Source: RGIG5327 sp045612485 (GTDB lineage Bacteria; Verrucomicrobiota; Lentisphaeria; Victivallales; UBA1829). Taken from it: 30,157 nt of DNA. The stretch's first letter is position 1, and the number at the start of each line of letters is the position of its first letter. The position numbers and the translations under genes are program-made. The stretch lies in the NCBI GenBank assembly GCA_045612485.1, contig JAZKZE010000158.1, positions 1-30,157 on the forward strand. The letters are read 5' to 3'. A model generated the notes under the pieces. The model made no database searches. It worked only from the letters and a program-made list of their open reading frames with translations, and was not told where the DNA came from. Below, one piece after another: positions 1 to 4,882 of the stretch.

Positions 1-44
1 AACTTTTCACACAATACTTTGAAAACTATAAGGATGGACTTTCT

Positions 45-1055
45 ATGAAACCCAATATTCTTGTTTGCGGTAAAACCGGTGTCGGCAAAACATCACTCAT
101 TCAGGCAGTCACCCATCGCGGTGTTGTGCCAGACAGTGCCATCGGTTATGGCAAAGCCACCACCGTAGGCTTTGATGTGTATGAAACTGAAATCGCAAAC
201 TTCATCGACTCCGAAGGTATGAACCCCGGCAGTCAGAGTGTGGATGATTACGCCGACTTCATTCTGGATGAGATGTTCGATCGTCTGGAATCAGATGATG
301 CGGAAAAAGTGATCCACAACATCTGGTACTGTATTGACGGTTCAGGAGCAAGAATTCAGGACACTGACGCCAAACTCATCAAAACTTTTAGCGATAAGGT
401 ATTGCTGGTAGTCACCAAGTGCGAACTCATGCGCAAAGAACAAAACGAAGCTATGATGAATACGCTCCTTGACCTTATCGACCGTGACCGGATCGTAATG
501 GTTTCTGCGGAAAACAAGACCGGCTTGACCCAGCTCATCAAAAAAACCCAGGAAATGGCAAGTGAAGGTATGGAAGCCGCTGAGGAAGAACTCGATGCCT
601 TCCGAGAACGCTGGGATGACTATTACTCCAATATGCGTGAAACATGGATCGCCAATGTCAGCGATGAAGCCGACAGTTACATCAATTGGGCGGCTGGTCG
701 TGCAGCAGCAATCGCCCTTGTCCCTCTCCCGTTGGCAGATGTTGCGCCATTGATCGCAAACGAGGTTTATATGATTTACAAACTTGCCGGAGTATATGGA
801 ATTGCCGTTGACAACACGGTCATCACTATGCTCTTGGGCTGTGCCGGTGGTTCCATTGCCGGAAAATTGGCAGCAAGTTTCCTGCCGTTCCTGAAAGTTC
901 CGATCGCAGCCGGGATCACCTACGGCGTGGGCAAAGCGGCAAAGGCGTACTTTGAATCCGATATGACCATGGACATCTCTGAACTCAAGCAAAAATTCCT
1001 TGAAGGCGAACGGGAAGCCAAGAAACGGGAATGGAAAGGCATTGAGGAGGACTGA
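45..1055 (+). CDS. P-loop GTPase with C-terminal hydrophobic DUF697-like domain
   Basis: 336 aa. The GTPase motifs are readable in order: G1 P-loop GKTGVGKTS (residues 9-17), G3 DSEG (54-57), G4-like TKCE (124-127, in place of NKxD) and G5-like SAEN (154-157). This resembles the Era/MMR_HSR1 class. Residues about 215-300 are Ala/Gly-rich and hydrophobic (AAGRAAAIALVPLPLADV, then glycine-zipper stretches), as in GTPases carrying a membrane-associated DUF697-like tail. A charged helix ends the protein, so it probably acts at the membrane as a nucleotide-dependent switch. The start ATG follows AAGGATGGA at about 30-38. The next gene begins 3 bases after the stop, and its ribosome site GAGGAGG lies inside this gene, so the two are translationally coupled. 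Substrate and partner are unknown. The GTPase call is firm; the tail assignment is moderate. Confidence 0.85.
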   Translation: MKPNILVCGKTGVGKTSLIQAVTHRGVVPDSAIGYGKATTVGFDVYETEIANFIDSEGMNPGSQSVDDYADFILDEMFDRLESDDAEKVIHNIWYCIDGSGARIQDTDAKLIKTFSDKVLLVVTKCELMRKEQNEAMMNTLLDLIDRDRIVMVSAENKTGLTQLIKKTQEMASEGMEAAEEELDAFRERWDDYYSNMRETWIANVSDEADSYINWAAGRAAAIALVPLPLADVAPLIANEVYMIYKLAGVYGIAVDNTVITMLLGCAGGSIAGKLAASFLPFLKVPIAAGITYGVGKAAKAYFESDMTMDISELKQKFLEGEREAKKREWKGIEED

Positions 1056-1058
1056 TTT

Positions 1059-1739
1059 ATGTGTACAATAATGCTTCAGCGCGAAACACTCCCGGCTGAA
1101 AAACGCTCCCGGAGTGATTCGCAAAAGGCCGTTGATAAATTGATGGCTTATGACAAACTTTTGTCAGAACAATTTACAAGAAGCGAATTGCAGAAGCTTT
1201 TCGGTAAAAATAGTTGGGAATATAAGCCGGAAGCGTATTCCGCACTGACAGATGCCGAAAAAAAAATCGTTGTTGAGTTGGGGCTTTCTCCCCAATCCAC
1301 TCCTGCCGAACAGGACGAAACCTCAAAAACAACTACAGCTGTTGGTAATATATCCAGGTTGTTAAAAAGTGTCGTTTCGACCAATCCCATAGACACTGTA
1401 AATATTTCCGATTACCGGCGGTATTTGAAAGCCTCCTTGACAGATGCTCCGAATTTCACCGACAATGAATTCGGATACAGTCGCAGTGAAACCGGCAAAA
1501 TCTATGTTTGGCTGGACAGTATGTGTTTCGGAAATTCCAGCAAAAAGGGATTCTACTATGTGCGCTGGTACAACTCTATGTTGGATTGTCATGGTTTTGG
1601 ATGTTGCACAACCGCCTACGGACATCCGGTATTGATCGTGCAGAAAGATAAACTCCGTCCCGATCAAATCGAGTATATGGAACGCAAGTGCAAAGAAACA
1701 CGGGACACCAAAGACAAAAGAATCGAGTGGGGGAGATAA
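1059..1739 (+). CDS. hypothetical protein coupled to the upstream GTPase
   Basis: 226 aa, family not recognised. The start ATG has a near-perfect ribosome site (GAGGAGG, 1044-1050) and lies 3 bases after the GTPase stop, so it is very probably the GTPase's partner or effector. The N-terminal ~90 residues are charged and predicted helical. A low-complexity Ser/Thr linker covers about 88-105. The C-terminal half is rich in aromatics and cysteines (MCFGNS near 150, DCHGFGCCTTAYGH near 180) and looks like a small beta-rich or metal-binding fold. There is no signal peptide or membrane segment, so it is probably cytoplasmic. The codon pattern and coupling make it a real gene; no function is proposed. 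Confidence 0.75.
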   Translation: MCTIMLQRETLPAEKRSRSDSQKAVDKLMAYDKLLSEQFTRSELQKLFGKNSWEYKPEAYSALTDAEKKIVVELGLSPQSTPAEQDETSKTTTAVGNISRLLKSVVSTNPIDTVNISDYRRYLKASLTDAPNFTDNEFGYSRSETGKIYVWLDSMCFGNSSKKGFYYVRWYNSMLDCHGFGCCTTAYGHPVLIVQKDKLRPDQIEYMERKCKETRDTKDKRIEWGR

Positions 1740-1745
1740 TCAAAG

Positions 1746-1803
1746 AACACCGGGAACAGTAAAATCCAGCAATATTCTGCCGGTCCATTCCCGGTGTTTA
1801 CTG
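1746..1803 (+). other. inverted repeat after the GTPase operon
   Basis: AACACCGGGAA (1746-1756) is perfectly complementary to TTCCCGGTGTT (1788-1798), an 11-bp stem with a ~31-nt loop. A competing pairing exists between CAGTAAA (1756-1762) and TTTACTG (1797-1803). No U-tract follows, so this is not a standard intrinsic terminator. It lies 7 bases after the stop of the 226-aa gene and may mark the transcript end or protect the 3' end. Confidence 0.45.
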
Positions 1804-1897
1804 CAATAAAAAATAAAGACAGGAATTAATAAAAAAGTTGATTTATACTCTTTGAAGCATTCCAATCAGGGGTACCCAGTTCCTGAAGAAAGTAAAA

Positions 1898-2038
1898 ATG
1901 CATAAAACGCAACGCCTAATGTATGTCCGCGCACAATATTGTCCGCAGCCTAAATGTGCCGGAGCCAAAATGAATACTGCGCAAGGACCGACAAATCGTG
2001 CTTGTCCGGCATATAAACGCTGGCATAAATTACCGTAA
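1898..2038 (+). CDS. possible 46-aa cysteine-containing small protein
   Basis: A 46-codon frame from ATG 1898 to TAA 2038, too short for usual gene callers. It encodes a basic peptide with three cysteines (YCPQPKC, later ACPAYKRWHK), which could be part of a small metal-binding fold. The ribosome site is weak (GAAGAAAG about 7-14 bases upstream). It ends 23 bases before the next small frame in the same direction. Supporting it: same strand and compact spacing. Against it: weak initiation and no recognised family. Little more can be said. Confidence 0.25.
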   Translation: MHKTQRLMYVRAQYCPQPKCAGAKMNTAQGPTNRACPAYKRWHKLP

Positions 2039-2061
2039 GCAAATAATGAAAGGATTACAAA

Positions 2062-2232
2062 ATGAACGATTCAAAAAACAATGAGAAAAAAGAAACTTCT
2101 CAGGTCACCGAAAATAACAGCAAAAAGAACTCCGGCAGAGGTCATATTCCCGGCTCAACTGCACATCCTATCAATGTTTGGGATTTGACTCTTTGCGGGA
2201 AGATCGTAAAAAAATTATTCGGACAGAAATAA
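2062..2232 (+). CDS. small 56-aa protein, unknown function
   Basis: ATG 2062 is preceded by AAAGGA (2050-2054) at good spacing. The 56-aa product has a highly charged, Asn/Lys/Glu-rich N-terminal half (probably disordered), followed by a Gly/Arg/His/Pro segment (GRGHIPGSTAHP) and a C-terminal amphipathic stretch (VWDLTLCGKIVKKLFGQK). The two-part composition looks like a real short protein, perhaps a peptide that binds a partner or membrane through its C-terminus. Its last 18 bases overlap the 3' end of the convergent minus-strand chimera. No family is recognised. Confidence 0.45.
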   Translation: MNDSKNNEKKETSQVTENNSKKNSGRGHIPGSTAHPINVWDLTLCGKIVKKLFGQK

Positions 2233-2898
2233 TAATATTGCTGCCGTCTGAATTTCTTTCGGCGGCAGACCTTTGAAGATGCAGATGGCGTCGCCGCATT
2301 CAAGGCGGTAGTAATCGAGCCACATAGATTCTTTTTCGACTGCGTGACGTTGTTCGGTTATCAGATACAGTTTTTCCTGCAAACACAATATAGCCAATGC
2401 TTTGTTGCGGGTCTGTGAACGTTCTTCGCTGGCAGAACTTTCCGTACCGGTAGACAGGTGGATGACTTTTACCGCAGAATCGGTGGTGTTGACATGTTGA
2501 CCGCCGTTCCCGGAAGCTCGGCAGGTTTCGATTTTCAGGTCGCTCAACTTGAAACTTCCGCAATCCTTTGCCACAAATTCAAAGAATGACACCTTGACAA
2601 ACCAATTCTTTCTCAAATGATGAGGACAGATGGTGCTTTGCCAGACCCCTTTGATTTTCCCTTTAAATCCCGTTGCAGGAACCGTGATCTGTACATCTTT
2701 TTTGTCCGGAATACTTTTTATTTCTTCTTTCACTTTTTTGATACTGCCGGAAGCCTGATCATCGGCTTTTATGGTAATATTCTGACCGGATACTTCCCCC
2801 TGTTGACTTTTTTTCACGTCTTTGATCTTTTCCTTCAGGGCATCAACTTCCTGCTTCGCTTGGGAAGAATCTAATGTAATACTAAGTTTTATTGCCAT
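2215..2898 (-). CDS. prfH: chimeric PrfH-type peptide chain release factor with tape-measure-like N-terminus
   Basis: 227 aa. Residues about 84-212 match the RF-H (PrfH) release-factor family: GVWQSTICPHHLRKNWF (84-100) corresponds to the family's conserved PHHxRKNWF block. The catalytic GGQ loop (SGNGGQHVN, 129-137) is followed by TDSAVKVIHLSTG, EERSQTRNKA and a C-terminal basic helix ending YYRLECGD...FKGL. In the family this domain hydrolyses peptidyl-tRNA on stalled or damaged ribosomes, often beside the RNA ligase RtcB; no rtcB is visible here. Residues 1-~78 are not the usual PrfH N-terminus but Lys/Glu/Asp/Ala-rich helical sequence (SSQAKQEVDALKEKIKD, later ITIKADDQASGSIKKVK) typical of phage tail tape-measure starts. 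The join is in frame. It may be an expressed fusion or a pseudogene. No strong ribosome site precedes ATG 2898. Confidence 0.7.
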   Translation of the reverse strand: MAIKLSITLDSSQAKQEVDALKEKIKDVKKSQQGEVSGQNITIKADDQASGSIKKVKEEIKSIPDKKDVQITVPATGFKGKIKGVWQSTICPHHLRKNWFVKVSFFEFVAKDCGSFKLSDLKIETCRASGNGGQHVNTTDSAVKVIHLSTGTESSASEERSQTRNKALAILCLQEKLYLITEQRHAVEKESMWLDYYRLECGDAICIFKGLPPKEIQTAAILLFLSE

Positions 2899-2962
2899 AA
2901 TGACTTGACTTTCTCTTTATATCGTGGTATATTCTCTGAAAATCAGAAGGAGTCTCCGTTTT

Positions 2963-3214
2963 ATGTGTCTGAAAAATAAAATACGAATGTACCGGATATT
3001 GGCAGTATCATGCTGGATTATCTGGACAGCAATCTCTTTACTGTTTTTCATAGCAGGATCCATAGCGGCGGGTATTTTGGGGAGTATCGTTGTTATCCTC
3101 TTTGCCTTTTTTGCCTCTTTTCCTGTATGGGATATTGAAAACAAAATTGATAAACTCAAAAAACAGCTTGATCAGGAAAACGCTCCCTATATTCTTACCG
3201 GAAAGTACCGGTAA
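2963..3214 (+). CDS. small two-helix membrane protein
   Basis: 83 aa from ATG 2963, chosen because AGAAGGAG (2945-2952) lies 10 bases upstream; an earlier in-frame ATG at 2924 has no such site. A basic N-terminus (KNKIRMYR) precedes two hydrophobic segments at about residues 11-33 and 35-55, joined by a short Gly/Ala turn. The protein ends in a charged helical tail (DIENKIDKLKKQLDQE) that could form a coiled coil. Topology is probably helical hairpin with a cytoplasmic tail. The stop codon lies in the right arm of a small hairpin, TTACCGG (3195-3201) with CCGGTAA (3208-3214), followed by TTTT, a weak terminator. It is divergent from the release-factor chimera. Function unknown. Confidence 0.6.
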   Translation: MCLKNKIRMYRILAVSCWIIWTAISLLFFIAGSIAAGILGSIVVILFAFFASFPVWDIENKIDKLKKQLDQENAPYILTGKYR

Positions 3215-3232
3215 TTTTCCACTTGTTTCAGA

Positions 3233-3280
3233 CTTGCCGGACTGGTCGGATCCGGCTTCGCCATGCTCCGCCGTGGCAAG
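3233..3280. repeat. GC-rich intergenic palindromic element
   Basis: CTTGCC (3233-3238) pairs with GGCAAG (3275-3280). Inside, GCCGGA (3236-3241) pairs with TCCGGC (3251-3256) around a 9-nt loop, and CGGC/GCCG elements follow. The GC content contrasts sharply with the AT-rich sequence on both sides. Such islands are often dispersed palindromic repeats in bacterial genomes. Copy number cannot be judged from one window. Confidence 0.35.
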
Positions 3281-3286
3281 CAGAAA

Positions 3287-3329
3287 TTTTCAAAAAAATA
3301 CTTGACTTTTTGAAAAATGGTGATAAGGT
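3287..3329 (+). promoter_or_regulatory. promoter with palindromic operator-like repeat, upstream of the small RNA
   Basis: TTTTCAAAAA (3287-3296) is perfectly mirrored by TTTTTGAAAA (3307-3316), a 10-bp inverted repeat around a 10-base spacer. A good -35 box, TTGACT (3302-3307), lies in the spacer. A weaker -10 (TAAGGT, 3324-3329) follows after 16 bases. Transcription would start near 3336, exactly where the structured RNA begins. The -10 match is poor, so the promoter is a reasonable inference rather than certain. Confidence 0.45.
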
Positions 3330-3335
3330 AAATTT

Positions 3336-3410
3336 CAAAGGGTGATTCCGAGTGTGAGCGTAACCTCACGATTGAGGGCCTGCGGAAGTTTTATCACCCT
3401 TTATTTTTTT
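3336..3410 (+). ncRNA. candidate small structured RNA with intrinsic terminator
   Basis: A 10-bp perfect closing stem, AAAGGGTGAT (3337-3346) with ATCACCCTTT (3393-3402), is followed by a run of seven T (3404-3410), an intrinsic terminator signature. Inside are a nested stem TCCG (3347-3350)/CGGA (3383-3386) and a hairpin GTGAG (3354-3358)/CTCAC (3365-3369) with a 6-nt loop. A promoter-like element ends just upstream. No gene follows on this strand, so it is not a leader of a downstream gene; the next gene is convergent. It does not match tRNA, 4.5S, 6S or a riboswitch class I can recognise. About 75 nt long. Confidence 0.5.
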
Positions 3411-3903
3411 ATCCCAGAGACCATTCTTTATTACCATAATCCTCATTGGCATTGTGCCAGCTGACCAGTTTCAGTTCTTTTCCATCGTACACCATCACGC
3501 AATAGGTTTTCTTCTGCGGATTGTGCAGCACAATTCTTTTCAAGCAACTTGGTTCCCTAACTTTACTGCCATAAAGATGTTTTGTTTCCTTTCCTCTTTT
3601 CAAACTCACCACCACCCGGCAGTTTTCATTTCCCAGAGTTTCTTTGAGAAGTCTTACAGCTTTTTGAGGATCAACAAACAGATCCTTATGATGCCGCCAT
3701 AAATGCACAATTCCCTGATGGCCGTTTCCTTTCCCCAGCATAAGAGGAATATCCTGCGGCAAGCCCGCAGCTTCTGTCACCCGGCGGCAGAGTTTTGTCA
3801 CCTCAAAAGGTTCTTTGGGGAAATTATCCAGAACCGTTCCGGGGATGTTTTCCCCCTGTTTGCCCAGGTCTTTTAATTTTTGGTTTACAGCCTGATAATC
3901 CAA
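3409..3903 (-). CDS. phage-type BECR-fold nuclease-like protein, possibly a 3' fragment
   Basis: 164 aa. The core GHQGIVHLWRHHKDLF (61-76), a helix PQKAVRLLKETLG, then strands RVVVSLKR, TKHLYGS, RIVLHNPQKKTYCVMVYDG and KLVSW follow the helix-plus-four-strand plan of BECR (barnase/EndoU/colicin E5-D/RelE) nucleases. In phages and mobile elements these often form C-terminal domains of portal, head or polyvalent proteins. H62, H67, R70 and H71/H72 are candidate active-site residues. The frame starts at TTG 3903 (CTG just before it); no ATG precedes the domain and the upstream frame closes soon, so it may be the surviving 3' end of a longer gene. The stop codon overlaps the last bases of the small RNA's U-tract on the other strand. 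Family assignment is by pattern only. Confidence 0.5.
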   Translation of the reverse strand: MDYQAVNQKLKDLGKQGENIPGTVLDNFPKEPFEVTKLCRRVTEAAGLPQDIPLMLGKGNGHQGIVHLWRHHKDLFVDPQKAVRLLKETLGNENCRVVVSLKRGKETKHLYGSKVREPSCLKRIVLHNPQKKTYCVMVYDGKELKLVSWHNANEDYGNKEWSLG

Positions 3904-4060
3904 CAGATTATCATACCTTACAGGTCATTTTTATACATATCAACACAGGAAATACAGTTTTAATGTCAGATTATACAATTTAGATTACTTGTTATAAAGG
4001 TAAAAAGGAATATATTTCTTTGAGCTTCTGTTATTAATATTTGAATAAAGGAGAAAATGT

Positions 4061-4852
4061 ATGAAAAAACACTTATTCATCAATCATGATAAGCCACATT
4101 ATTTTACCCTCATTGAACTGCTTGTCGTTATTGCCATTATCGCCATTCTTGCCGGGATGCTGCTTCCGGCACTGAACAAGGCAAGAGACAAGGCAAGAGA
4201 AATCACCTGTCTGAGCAACCAGAAGCAGATCGGACTGGGATTTTCTTTCTATCTTTCCGACAGTAAAGAAATTTACCCCGGCGGCAGCAGCAATATGGAA
4301 AACTACCGGAAGTGGACATGGGTACAGGTATTTCTCCTGCAGAGATATATCTCTCATAAAGTTCTTGTTGACCCCTCTCTGAATGAAATTGAAGACGAAG
4401 GGAAAAAATACGGTCAGCCCGGAAGAGGCAAGACGGAAGTAACCATTTCCGATACAGCCGTCAACGGCTGCGGTTATCCCGGCTATGGATACAATTATTT
4501 CAATATCGGCTCGGATTTCGGCGGACGCAATGACTGGCTCAAAGGAACCAATGCCCGTTTGAGAGAGATCAAATATCCCAGTGTTGTCTATATCACCATG
4601 GACGCAAAAGATGCCGCAAAAAATTACGGAAACGCATCTGTCCGCAGTACATCTTCCACAAGTTCCGGAAGCGGAGTAGCGGATGCTCTCCGTCATAAAG
4701 GAAGTGTCAATATTCTTTTCGGGGACGGCAGTACCGGATACAAAAAAGCCCATCCGTTGAACCCCTATCTGCAGAATGGGGTGGATTCCAGTAAGAAAAC
4801 CGACCAGGCAAAATGCTGGACAGGCGGCCGTTTCGGCGGAGATGTACGGTAA
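4061..4852 (+). CDS. type II secretion/prepilin-like protein with H-X9-DG motif
   Basis: 263 aa. A 14-residue basic leader precedes FTLIELLVVIAIIAIL (15-30), the class III signal and helix recognised by prepilin peptidase, ending AGMLLPALNKAR. Residue -1 is Tyr rather than the usual Gly. A C-terminal H212...D222-G223 with exactly nine residues between is the H-X9-DG processing-associated motif, and a Gly/Tyr-rich section precedes it. The mature product would be a membrane-anchored pseudopilin displayed in the envelope. AAGGAG (4048-4053) supports ATG 4061. The secreted DUF4838 protein starts 30 bases downstream, so the two form an operon. This family is heavily expanded in Lentisphaerota and Planctomycetes; its exact role is unproven. 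Confidence 0.9.
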   Translation: MKKHLFINHDKPHYFTLIELLVVIAIIAILAGMLLPALNKARDKAREITCLSNQKQIGLGFSFYLSDSKEIYPGGSSNMENYRKWTWVQVFLLQRYISHKVLVDPSLNEIEDEGKKYGQPGRGKTEVTISDTAVNGCGYPGYGYNYFNIGSDFGGRNDWLKGTNARLREIKYPSVVYITMDAKDAAKNYGNASVRSTSSTSSGSGVADALRHKGSVNILFGDGSTGYKKAHPLNPYLQNGVDSSKKTDQAKCWTGGRFGGDVR

Positions 4853-4882
4853 AAATATAATTCAGTAAATCACGGGGAAAGT

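Noticed and set aside
342..1124. 260-codon minus-strand frame across the GTPase
   Set aside because: Antisense shadow; the GTPase motifs on the plus strand are decisive.
3187..3369. 60-codon minus-strand frame through the palindrome
   Set aside because: It spans the GC-rich inverted repeat, the promoter palindrome and part of the small RNA; composition suggests chance.
3336..3410. Structured RNA as a riboswitch or 4.5S/6S RNA
   Set aside because: No downstream gene on that strand, and no conserved core of those classes could be recognised.
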